Part shown: piece by piece, positions 1 to 9,951 of the stretch
Layout: each line of letters begins with the position of its first letter
How positions within the stretch are numbered: the first letter of the stretch is position 1
NCBI RefSeq assembly: GCF_958979055.1
Contig: NC_084895.1
Location: 12,501 to 76,500 of the forward strand
Source: Alnus glutinosa
Taxonomy: Eukaryota > Streptophyta > Magnoliopsida > Fagales > Betulaceae
Reading direction: 5' to 3'
DNA length: 64,000 nt
Notes under the pieces: generated by a model
What the model was told of the DNA's origin: nothing
Database searches by the model: none
The model's input: the letters and a program-made list of their open reading frames with translations, nothing else
Position numbers and translations under genes: made by a program

Positions 1-773
1 TAAACCCTAAACCCTAAACCCTAAACCCTAAACCCTAAACCCTAAACCCTAAACCCTAAACCCTAAACCCTAAACCCTAAACCCTAAACCCTAAACCCTA
101 AACCCTAAACCCTAAACCCTAAACCCTAAACCCTAAACCCTAAACCCTAAACCCTAAACCCTAAACCCTAAACCCTAAACCCTAAACCCTAAACCCTAAA
201 CCCTAAACCCTAAACCCTAAACCCTAAACCCTAAACCCTAAACCCTAAACCCTAAACCCTAAACCCTAAACCCTAAACCCTAAACCCTAAACCCTAAACC
301 CTAAACCCTAAACCCTAAACCCTAAACCCTAAACCCTAAACCCTAAACCCTAAACCCTAAACCCTAAACCCTAAACCCTAAACCCTAAACCCTAAACCCT
401 ACACCCTAAACCCTACACCCTAAACCCTAAACCCTAAACCCTAAACCCTACACCCTAAACCCTAAACCCTAAACCCTAAACCCTAAACCCTAAACCCTAA
501 ACCCTAAACCCTAAACCCTAAACCCTAAACCCTAAACCCTAAACCCTAAACCCTAAACCCTAAACCCTAAACCCTAAACCCTAACCCCTAACCCTAAACC
601 CTAAACCCTAAACCCTAAACCCTAAACCCTAAACCCTAAACCCTAAACCCTAAACCCTAAACCCTAAACCCTAAAACCCTAAACCCTAAACCCTAAAACC
701 CTAAACCCTAAACCCTAAAACCCTAAACCCTAAACCCTAAACCCTAAACCCTAAACCCTAACCCTAAACCCTA
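1..773 (+). repeat. Telomere array (CCCTAAA)n
   Basis: About 110 head-to-tail copies of the plant telomere heptamer, starting at base 1. The C-rich strand reads 5' to 3', as expected at a left chromosome end. Most of the array is perfect. The inner part degenerates: CCCTACA variants at 397, 411 and 446, a CCCTAACCCCTAACCC disturbance near 580, and three CCCTAAAA octamers spaced 22 bp apart from about 669. It ends in unique sequence near 773. Confidence 0.98.
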
Positions 774-1085
774 ATGGGGTTCAGAACAACTATATCATGA
801 TGAAAAGAATAATGGGGATTTTACGTGTGGCGAAAGTGCATTTAGCTATTTCTTTGATCAAGTCACACTTTTCCACATTCACGCATGGTAAATGATGTTG
901 CACACGACATAACGACCTGAGCGGTCTCGACAAACTAATGGCACTCTACATGACCAAAGACGTTAAAATAGTGGAGAAAGAAGGGCGCACAAGGAATCTT
1001 TTATGTAATTAGATTATCACAAATGTTAAAAGATGAACCTGTATATACAAATATGCATTGAACCAAAATGATGATAGGGCTGATA
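774..1085. other. Subtelomeric unique sequence, no gene seen
   Basis: Directly inside the telomere array. No convincing reading frame, repeat or element end was found. Confidence 0.5.
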
Positions 1086-2210
1086 ATTTTTTACACCTCC
1101 GGCAAACTCAACACGAACCAAACACGAAATTAAAGGATTAAGATTTAGGAGTTTGACCATTTTAATTAAGAGTTAAACACTTTATTGGTACCTGAGTTTT
1201 AAGCTTTTTTAAATTTAAAATCCGAGTTTTCATTTGTTTTATAAGTGATTCCTGAGTTGGGGGTAAAAACTCATTTGGTACTTCTGTTACATTTTATGTC
1301 CAAATATTAACGGTCTGCCACATTTAACCGTTGAGGTTGACACGTGGTACTAAATAAAAAATAAAAATAAAATAAAATAAAATCTTTAAAAATTAATTAA
1401 AAATAACAAAAAATAATAAATTAATAAGTAAAAAATTGAAAAGAAAAAATGGGGTGGCTCATGGCAGAAAAAAATAAATAAATAAAAAATTTGAAGGGTT
1501 TTGGCCCTTGGGGGTGGTTCGGCCACCCCCAAGGGCCAAAACACATCAAACAATTTTTATTTTTTTTCCCTGCCACGGGGTGACCGAACCACCCCCTGCC
1601 ACCCCCTTATCCAAAATGGGGGTGGTCGGCCACCCCATGGTGGCCAAGGGGGTTGGCTCAGGCACCCCTCTTCTTGTTTTTTTCAATTTTTTATTTATTT
1701 TTTTAAAAAAAAAATTAAATTTTATTATTTTTAATTAATTTTTAAAGATTTCTATTTTTTAATTTATAATTTTTTTTATATAGTGCCACATGTCAACCTC
1801 AGCGATTGACACGTGGCGGACCGTTAATATTTAGACGAAAAATGTAACAGAAATATTAAATGGGTTTTTACCCATAATTCAAGTACCACCTATGAAACAA
1901 ATGAAAACTCAGGTACTAAATAAAAAAAAATAAAAATAAAAAAAAAACCTTAAAATTCAGATACCAATAGGGTATTTAACATTTTAATTAAATGAATCAA
2001 GTTAGGGTTGACCTATATAGTCTTATACTCATACCTCGACACGACACTACCCAAACCCGACGCACGACATAATAGCTAAACAATTTTTTACATGACCTGC
2101 GAGCCTAACACGAACTCAATACAAAATTAGAGGTTAAGATTGAGAGGTTTGACCTGTTAATTAAATTAATCGAGTTAAAGTTGACCTATATAGCCTTATA
2201 CCCATCCTTC
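1086..2210. repeat. Two diverged tandem copies of a subtelomeric repeat, the first split by a MITE
   Basis: The words AATTTTTTACA, AACACGAA, TTAAGATT, GGTTGACCTATATAG and CTTATAC recur in the same order at 1086-1169 plus 1981-2033 and again at 2082-2210. Removing the 811-bp insertion leaves two tandem units of roughly 190 bp, rich in ACGACAC-like words. The duplication therefore looks older than the insertion. Confidence 0.7.
1170..1980. mobile_element. Non-autonomous Mutator-like element (MITE) with long terminal inverted repeats
   Basis: The ends are inverted copies: left GTTAAACACTTTATTGGTAC near 1172, right reverse complement GTTAAATACCCTATTGGTAT. The similarity continues inward for about 180 bp, through the TTAACGGTC and GACACGTGG motifs. 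The flanks carry the 12-bp direct repeat CATTTTAATTAA (1158-1169 and 1980-1991), close to the 9-11 bp made by Mutator transposases. The core (about 1500-1660) is a GC-rich fold-back of GGGGTGG/CCACCCC blocks. No transposase is present. Confidence 0.8.
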
Positions 2211-2523
2211 TAGTTCTTCAGTTCATAAATTGAGCCCAAATAGATTGTCCTATTGCATAAGAAGTCCGCCCAAAATTAAGGGCATGCTACATTTGGAACT
2301 CTCCTTCGCGCTGAACAAAATATTGCCCGAGAAAGAAGGTAAACGATAGTTGGGCAGCCCAACTGTTTGACAAGGCCAATGCCAGTTGTTAGTGGGATTT
2401 CATGTTTACTTTTGATTCAATTTAAAATAAAGTTTTGAAAGCAAATGAGACACGGTGGATCATTATCATGAGCACCGGAATGGACACGGACAAGAAAAAC
2501 AAAGGGACAGGGTAGTTATTATT
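1990..2523. other. Intergenic, second subtelomeric repeat copy then unrecognised sequence
   Basis: 2082-2210 is the second tandem repeat copy. From 2211 to 2523 there is no recognisable gene or element. Confidence 0.5.
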
Positions 2524-2611
2524 GAAAAATGCTATACTCACACCCAAATTCACACAACATTTTTTTACAACCTGATGTGGAAATATTTTTTTTTCTTTCT
2601 TTTTTAAAATG

Positions 2612-2615
<4 letters not shown>

Positions 2616-2686
<71 letters not shown>
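2616..2686. repeat. (CT)n microsatellite
   Basis: An uninterrupted CT/TC dinucleotide tract of about 71 bp inside the Mutator-like element. Apparent reading frames across it (Ser-Leu or Arg-Glu repeats) are artefacts of the repeat. Confidence 0.95.
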
Positions 2687-2688
<2 letters not shown>

Positions 2689-2812
2689 GTTCTTCTCTCC
2701 TTCTCTCTCGTTCTTCTCTCCTCTCGCTCTTATCTCTCTCATTCTTCTTCTTTTCTCTTCCAGTCAGCAACTGAAAACGGAGACAGTGACTGTGACGGAG
2801 AGAGCCGGAGTT

Positions 2813-3140
2813 GGACGGGATCCGGCCTTTTCCCGGCCGACTGGTCGGGATCTGGTCGTTCCCCGGCCAGAACCTTCCCGGCCAGAACGGCCGTATCCTG
2901 GCCGACTGGCCGAGATTCGGCCCTTTCCCGGCTAGAACGAGCAGGCCGGGACCTGGTTGTTCCCCGGCCGTTCTGGCCGGGGATCCGGTCCTTCCTAGCC
3001 AGATCCTAGCCGAGATTCGACCCTTTCCCGGCCAGAACGACCGGATCCTGGCCGACTAGCCAGGATCTGGCCGTTCCCCGGCCAAATCCGGCCAACTGGC
3101 CGGGATCTAGTCGTTCCCCAGCTAGAACGGGTGGCCGGAG
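2813..3140. repeat. GC-rich CCGGCC minisatellite
   Basis: Degenerate tandem units built from the words GGGATCTGGTCGTTCCCCGG, CCAGAACG and CCTGGCCGACTGG, about 35-70 bp per unit. The tract is far richer in G, C and CpG than its AT-rich surroundings. It fills the centre of the element at 2524-3261. Confidence 0.8.
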
Positions 3141-3270
3141 ATGGGAGGTGAGGGAAGATGGAGGGAGGAGGTGGAGAGGAAAAAGAAAACGAAAAAAAAA
3201 AAATTTGATGTGGAATGCCACATCAGGTTGTGGGGATTTGGGTGTGAATGTAGCAGCCCTCGTTATTATT

Positions 3271-3782
3271 CATTCGCCCACTCATTCTTAGCCATCTCAT
3301 GACATAAATACAACAAAAAAGAAATTCCAAGACGTACTTTTCAAAATAAGGTAAAAGAAAATGATGAGATTGTCGAAACATTTGTAATTTGTTTAGGACA
3401 ATTGGCGAAATATTACTTAGCAGATTTCGGTAAAGCCAATCATTGTGTATCGTTAATGTCACCTCCGTCCAAAAAAACCTAAAGATTGTAACATTAGAGT
3501 ATCTTCACACCCAGATTACATAATCAAAATATCATACTGTAACAGGATGATTAGAGGTTTGTCAGAGGTTGAAAATATCATACGCATCTCCTGCTTCAAG
3601 TTCAAAATAATGAAAAATCTCAAATGATAGAGAGCACACAAACCCAAGTTAACAATACAACAATCAAATAAACCCGCTTCATACCTAGCCTTTTTCTTTT
3701 AACCTCTCACATAATTTATCTTATAGTAATTTGTACCTTATAGTATTATAAAAAGTGTAAAACAGCCCTTGCATAGTTAATT
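3271..3782. other. Intergenic, nothing recognised
   Basis: AT-rich sequence between two Mutator-like elements. No supported gene or repeat seen. Confidence 0.5.
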
Positions 3783-3791
3783 TTATTTAAA

Positions 3792-4341
3792 GGGATAATT
3801 GCACCGTTGGTCCCTGTGGTATACCATAATTATTTTTCACTCCCTATGGTTTAAAAAGTTCATGGGAGGTCCTCGTGATATGCAATAATTAAATAAATAA
3901 AAATACTTATTTTTTTATAAAAAAAATTAAAAAAAAAAAAAAAAAAAGCTGAAGGGGTGGCCCAGCCATCCCCGGCCACTGGGGTGGCCGCGCGCCACCC
4001 CCGGCGGCCTCTGGGGGTGGCGCGCGGCCACCCCTTTTCCCCATTTTTGTTTTTTTTTTAATTTTTTTTTTAAAAAAAATAAGTATTTTTATTTATTTTT
4101 TAATAAATTTATATTATTTTATTAAGATTAGACATGTCAGCGCCACGTGTCACCAATAAGATGACGACACGTGGCGCTGACGTGGCATTTGACAGAATCT
4201 GTTAAAAATTTTAACAGAGTTTGAAGCTATGGATTGATTTGTAATTATTGCATATCAGAAGAACTTCCCGTGAACTTTTTAAACCATAGAGAATGAAAAA
4301 TAATTGTGGTATACCACAGGGACCAACAGTGCAATTATTCC
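3792..4341. mobile_element. Non-autonomous Mutator-like element (550 bp)
   Basis: A perfect 9-bp target duplication TTATTTAAA sits at 3783-3791 and 4342-4350. The terminal inverted repeats are over 100 bp long, starting GGGATAATTGCACCGTTGG on the left and GGAATAATTGCACTGTTGG (reverse complement) on the right. The GC-rich core has GGGGTGGC/GCCACCCC fold-backs near 3955-4035, and G-box CACGTG motifs occur at 4143-4180. There is no coding capacity. Confidence 0.92.
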
Positions 4342-4600
4342 TTATTTAAAAGTGTAAACCATTTTTTTTTTATGTTGCGATTTTATAACTACTAGTTTAC
4401 CCCTGATATCCTTGGCTGGTAAAGAAATCTGCTGGACATTTTTGTCTTTTTATATCAAAATTACATTTTTACCCTCTAAGTTTGTACATAATTGAGTTTT
4501 TTTAATGGATGTTTTGGTCTTTTTATCCTGCGTTACTATTACGTTTTTACCCCCTTTAAATCCTTTGACTACTAAACAAATATGGGTTTTTGGTCTTTAA

Positions 4601-6131
4601 ATTGTGAGTTACTGTACTGCCCTCATCCCTGCAATTTCGGCTTCTTTCCTCATAGAACCCTCGGCGTTTAAATCCTATGAAAAGATCGCTGATATCTGCG
4701 ACAACCTCTTGCTTCAGGCAATTTTTCTTCTTGAGTTCCTGTACTTGTCCTTGCTTTGGGTATTTTTCTTCTTCTTCTTCTTCTTAGATAAACACCAAGA
4801 TCGTTCACGTCCTCAAGATCGGCCCCGAAAAGCCCGACGAGCAGTTCGAGAGGTTTCGGGAGGTAATTTTATAGTTTCCGAAACCTTTTTTCGGAGTTCT
4901 GCATATTTGTGTTGTGTTTGTTTGGTTGCTGAGAACATGTAGCAAATGGTAGGAATTAGGGTTTTAGGCTTGGTTTTAGAAGCTAAGCTTGACGCGGCTA
5001 ATCGTGTTTACTGTTTAGTTCAGGTGACCAAAGACAGATTAAAATATTTGGAATTTGGGTTTTGTTTAATTCTTTTTGGTTACGCTGTTTGATTCATAAC
5101 TAAATACTATAATAAGCCCACGATTACCAAGTACTATAATAAGCTCATGATTTTCGGTGCTGAGTTTGTTATGTTACTGTTACTGTTATTTTCTTTTTCT
5201 TTTTGGCTTGTGGATTTAGCGCGCACTGTTATATTACTTTGTGAAAATTGGTTAAGTACATATATGGAAATATTATATACATATCCGGAAATTTATGGGG
5301 GCTAATCAAAATCTAGAAGTTGAGATTACAATTGCTTCGGTGCTGCAGATTTTGTTAAGATCCTCGCCTGAAAGTGGATAACTCATTCCTTATATTAAAG
5401 CCCAACGGAACCTGTGTTTTATAGGCTAAACCATCCAAAAACAGTTAACTGAAGTTGTACTACTGTATTCTGCTCAATCTATTCTTGTGTATTCTGAACA
5501 GGCTGCGGCAGAGGGCGTTACTTATGAGGATCAATGGCCCTACGCCATTCATCTTCTGGGCCATATTTATGATGATGATATGTAAGTTCTTTTCTTTTAT
5601 CCTCTTTTTAGTATTTGGAGCTTTAGATTGCTGAAACCGTGAGTTACAAAACCCTACTATTTGGTTTTTGTGTGTACCTTTGTGGTTCTGCATTTTTGGG
5701 CTTTTGGGTTAATGTTCTTTGCAATACATGGGGGTTTCAAGGGTTTTATTTATTTATTTACTTTTTGAGGCTTTTCGAGCCAATCCCATTTGCTATTAAA
5801 TTTTACGGTTCTGGTATTATTTCCTTTTTTCTAATTGAGGCTTTCGAGTAAATCCTGTTTTGCAACAATGGGTTTTGGTGTTTTTGTTCTTCTATGAGTG
5901 GAGGTCTTAGTTGTATTCAGAATTTCATCTGTGGGGTGGTATATTGCAGAAACAGTGTGCGGTTTCTCTGGAAATCAATACCTTCTACAATTAAGGAGAA
6001 AGAACCCGAATTAGTTGCGGCCTGGAAAACTGATCAGAAGCTATGGACACGAGAGTACGGGGCTGTGCATGAGGCTTCTCATGGTTTTGATTGGAGTCAA
6101 GAAATTCAAGGTCTTGTTGCTGCATTCTCAG
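4601..6131 (+). pseudogene. CSN8: Broken copy of COP9 signalosome subunit 8
   Basis: CSN8 is a PCI-domain subunit of the COP9 signalosome, which removes NEDD8 from cullins. Three exons are collinear with plant CSN8. Exon 1 (to 4717) encodes KSYEKIADICDNLLLQ, exon 2 (5502-5581) AAAEGVTYEDQWPYAIHLLG, and exon 3 (5950-6131) NSVRFLWKSIP then ELVAAWK and QKLWTREYGAVHEA. Several defects argue for a pseudogene. No ATG lies between the upstream in-frame stop (4598) and the conserved block. Two introns would need GC donors (4718, 6132). The C-terminal exons (expected LYTKRMFQ onward) were not found downstream. A conserved-phase 75-nt exon-like cassette sits in intron 1 (4788-4862). Expression of a shortened product from another start is possible but unsupported. 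Confidence 0.8.
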
Positions 6132-6300
6132 GCAAGTATTTTAAATTACATTTACCACAATAGCGCTGTTAGTATCTACATATATGTAGGCTACCATTTG
6201 AAATTGTATCTTGCACAATGGTACTGATTAGTATCTATATGTTTGTTTGTTTGTTTTAATTTTTTTGGGGGGAAAATACACTTTACCCCCCCAAATAAAG

Positions 6301-6477
6301 TGTAATATTTTTGGGGGAAAATACATTGATTTATTTGTTTGTGAGTCAGGAATGTGACAATCCAAGAACATAAATTTGGATTTTATGGGTGTATTTTTTT
6401 GGGGGGAAAATACATTGATTTATTTGTTTGAGAATCAGGAATGTAACAATCCAAGAACATAAATTTGGATTTTATGG
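6301..6477. repeat. Tandem duplication of an 88-bp segment
   Basis: 6301-6388 and 6389-6477 are near-identical, sharing GGGGGAAAATACATTGATTT and CAATCCAAGAACATAAATTT. Part of the unit also recurs at about 11250-11300. Confidence 0.85.
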
Positions 6478-6680
6478 TTCTACTTGGTTCTAAGAACTTG
6501 TTGAGGAAATGGAGTGTCGAATCTTTCTGAGTTTTTGTTTTTTTACACATTTGATAGTGCTTGGACTTGAACGGAATTTTTGGTTTTTGTTTTTGTAGGC
6601 AATAATTGGCCAATATTTGCGTTGTGGCTTCTATAATACATTGGGCTGTAGGGACTTGTGATTTAAAAATATCGGGACTA
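6475..6680. repeat. First copy of a segment repeated upstream of the MYB-CC gene
   Basis: The words CTACTTGGTTCTAAGAACTTG, CGAATCTTTCTGAGTTTTTG, TTTGGACTTGAA and GTTGTGGCTTCTATAAT match the order seen at 11740-12050 and 12160-12480. Confidence 0.75.
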
Positions 6681-6734
6681 CTTGGACTTGATGACCATAA
6701 GCCATTTTTGCTGTGCATTTGAAAGTGGAAAGAG

Positions 6735-7616
6735 TAGGGCTGAGCATGGGCCCGGGGGGGGTGGGGATGCCCCTTTTTTCGCCCCGCCTCGCAGTGGTGC
6801 AGGTTCACAAATTCACCCCCTTAAACCGCATAAAAGCAGTGACATCCGTGCGGGCGGGGGTGGGTGACGTGGGGCGGGGGATGCGGGGTTTGCGGGTATC
6901 CCTGGGGCAAGCCAAAACATGAGAAAAATCAAACCAAAGCCAGAATCAATACCTAGAATGTTAGCAAAGATCCAATACCCATATTCAATACCTAGATTCA
7001 AGCCATATTCATAAAGAAATGATAGCAACAGAGGCCAGAGAATGAGAGAAACACCAACCTATGGACGAAGATGCAATCATGGAGCCACAACCAAAGGTCT
7101 TGAAGCCAATCTTCCCAGTCTTGAAGCTGCACGTTCATGACGTCCCCACAGGCCACAGGACCGGCGGAGCCAGTAAAGATGGGAACGATTGATCGAGGTT
7201 GTGGCGTTGTGCGGCGTAGGGGAAGAAAATGGAAGATGAAGAACTTAGGGTTTTTTCTGGGAAGATGAAGAAAATGTGTCTTCCAATCTTCCTCAGAAAT
7301 GGAAGGAAGAAGACGAAGGGCGGAAGGGGGTGAGGGGGTGAAGGCGAAAAGGAAGAAGAAGGAGGGTAGGCAGCGCAAGAAGAAGAAGAAGAAGAAAATA
7401 GAAATGACGAAGGGTCGAGTAGGGTTTTTAGCCTTTCAGGTTTTAAGCGGGGCGGGGTGGGTCCCCAGGGTTTTTAAAAACTCCAACCCGCCCCACCCCG
7501 CACGGGTATATCATTTTTGGACCCGTACCTGTAAAAAAACAACTACAACCCGGGATTTTAGGGGCGGGGCGGGGCATGTGGGTTGGGGCGGGTTTGCGGG
7601 TATTTGATCACCCCTA
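6735..7616. mobile_element. Non-autonomous hAT element (882 bp)
   Basis: A perfect 8-bp target duplication GGAAAGAG lies at 6727-6734 and 7617-7624. The ends are TAGGGCTGAGCATGGG on the left and TAGGGGTGATCAAATACC (reverse complement) on the right. Both subterminal regions are rich in GGGGCGGG/CCCGCCCC. No hAT transposase motif is visible inside, so this is a deletion derivative or MITE-like copy. Confidence 0.9.
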
Positions 7617-7624
7617 GGAAAGAG

Positions 7625-9630
7625 TACTTGAAGATTAGAATGCTGCATGCTTAATTAGTGGATACTTCTAATCTTATTCATTTCACTTTTTCTCTCAGGT
7701 GCTTGGCTTTATTTTCAGGAAAAGTCTGGTTGCAAACTTCGATGAATTACTAATATGAAACCTCTTAGTTGTTATATATTTAACACTTTCCTGGTGTGCA
7801 TGATAGTATTACTATATATTAATTGCAACCTCAATATTGAATCAAGTACAGAAGAACATTTTTCTTTTCCTTTTTAATTGGGCTTTAACATCTATTGTTT
7901 ATTATCTGTCATTATAAAATGTATTGACATATTGATGTACTAATTACTTCTCTATGGACCGCATGCTAACATCATCAAAATCATTCCATTTCCTATTTAC
8001 AAATCTAATACTAAAATCATAAAAACAATTTAAAACTTTAAAAGATAAAAAATGTAGTCTAATTATTTCAATTACTTTTTTAGCATTTATAAGGACAATG
8101 ACAGTGTGCTCAGCGTTCAACGTAATTAGACGTAGGACAAGTTCTGTTAAAGGAAGCTCGAGACATGTGATCAAAAGTATCACCAATATATTCTTCCCTA
8201 GCTTAATTCTTTTCTTTTTCTTTCTTTCTTTTCATGTACGTGTAACTATCCATTAAAATGTTCGTCATTAATTGAAGTTGTTCATGTATCCACATTATCT
8301 TTACACACACACACACACACACATACAGATAATCATGTGATCAGAGTCGATTTGTTGTGGTCAAGCCATGATTCCCACCCATCTTCCCCAAGTAAAAAAC
8401 GAGAATAAAATATCACCCACTTTCTACGGTGCATGCAGTTGTCGCATTATCTTTTCTGTGGCCTCGGCAGCAATTTAATATTGTTAACAACTAACATTAT
8501 TGATTTTATTTTTAATAGAATCTTTGTTTTGTATTCAATATGTTATTATCTACTTCTCATGTCTGAATTTTTTTATTTTATTTTGATTTTTATGTTTACA
8601 TCTCTTTGTATGCAGTGTCACACTTTGCTAGATCATTTCCATTTTTCTTCCATCAACTAAGTGCAACAACTAGATGGAGGACTGGGGTAATTTCTTCTGC
8701 TCTCAATTCTTATCATGCATGAGATCAATTTGGTGTGCAATAGCTATTGGAAGCTTTTTAAATCTTGGGATTGGGCAAGCTTACTTTTCAATTCATGAGA
8801 ATTGTGATCTATTAGTGGTTCTGTTTTACTAATTTCTTGGTTATTCTTGTGGTCAACATCATGCTCATCTTCTTTTCTTTATAATTTGGTATGGATCTGG
8901 CAGTTTGCCATTATCCCATTGATTCCATGGTGTCAATGGTTGTTAACATCTTAGTGGTTCTTTTAATTCAATTTATCTAAAATTTTACTTTATTTTTATT
9001 TTCACAAGTTGTAGAATGGACAGAGAAGGATCAATATATATTTATAAGTTTATAACTACAATAATTGCAGCGAGGTAAAATTGTTGTCAATTTATTATTT
9101 ATTTTTGTGGTGGTTGTTTCTATTCCTTCTGATTTTTTTTCTTCCCATTATTTGGCTATTGAGAGATAAATGATTGAATACTTGGTTGATGGACAAGTAC
9201 ACCCAGGCTCACTATATTCCCCCCTGCCCCTTAGCTCTTTCCCTTAAAAAAAAGAAAAAGAAAAAAGAAAAAGAAAAAAAAGAAATAGAACTTACTAATC
9301 CCAAGTCCAAGGGTCAAGAAACTCAAAGCAACTACTTCACTGTAGTTTAATGACTTGGAGTCGGGCCTTTCTTAAGAAAAGATTTGTATTGTAATAACTC
9401 CTTGATAGATTGGATTATTGCATATGTGCTCATATTTATGTTGGAGGATGCTATGGTAGAATCAAACAACTCTACCTACTAGATATAGCTTGTTGAATGC
9501 CATAACTCCAATTGCCTATCTATTTGTTTAGGGATTTTATCTGGTCTCGGAATGTTCGTCTCTTTCAATTTGGAATTGAGGGGAAAACAGTATATTCTCT
9601 TAACTTTCTGTGGTTCGTCTTGTTGTTTAC
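7625..9630. other. Long AT-rich intergenic stretch
   Basis: No gene is recognisable. It contains a (CA)n microsatellite near 8305-8325 and a purine-rich A/G tract at 9247-9290. Confidence 0.5.
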
Positions 9631-9633
9631 TTA

Positions 9634-9948
9634 GGGTCCGTTTAGGTTTGCGATTTCAAAAAATGCGATTTAAATTAACGATTTTAAAATGTGCGATTTG
9701 AAATAAGTGATTTTTAAAAACGCAGTTAAGCGTTTGGCAAAATCGCAGTTTAGCCTTTAAAATCGCGAATTTACCATTAAAATTCTGTGTTTTCAAAAAA
9801 GCACCATCTTATCTGCGATTTGAAAAAGTAGATTTTCTGCGTTTTTAAATCGCAATTTTTAAAAACGCAGTTCCCAAACGATCTATGTTCTGCGATTTGG
9901 TTTAAAATCGCACTTATTGTCTACGAAATCGCAATCCCAAACGCACCC
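9634..9948. mobile_element. Tourist/Harbinger-type MITE (315 bp)
   Basis: A TTA target duplication flanks it (9631-9633 and 9949-9951). The terminal inverted repeats are GGGTCCGTTTAGGTTTGCGA and GGGTGCGTTTGGGATTGCGA (reverse complement). A GGG(T/C)C-GTTTGG start with a TTA duplication is the PIF/Harbinger signature. The interior is a mosaic of TGCGATTT and AAATCGCA words that can fold extensively. Confidence 0.88.
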
Positions 9949-9951
9949 TTA

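Larger units (their letters stand above)
2524..3261. mobile_element. Non-autonomous Mutator-like element carrying a microsatellite and a GC minisatellite
   Basis: A perfect 9-bp target duplication GTTATTATT lies at 2515-2523 and 3262-3270. The terminal inverted repeats are GAAAAATGCTATACTCACAC on the left and GAGGGCTGCTACATTCACAC (reverse complement) on the right. Both continue into CCCAAAT and then ACAACCTGATGTGG. The inside holds a (TC)n tract and a CCGGCC-rich minisatellite. There is no transposase. Confidence 0.88.

Noticed and set aside
2422..2935. Long frames rich in Arg-Glu or Ser-Leu
   Set aside because: They are translations of the (CT)n tract and the minisatellite, with no conserved domain.
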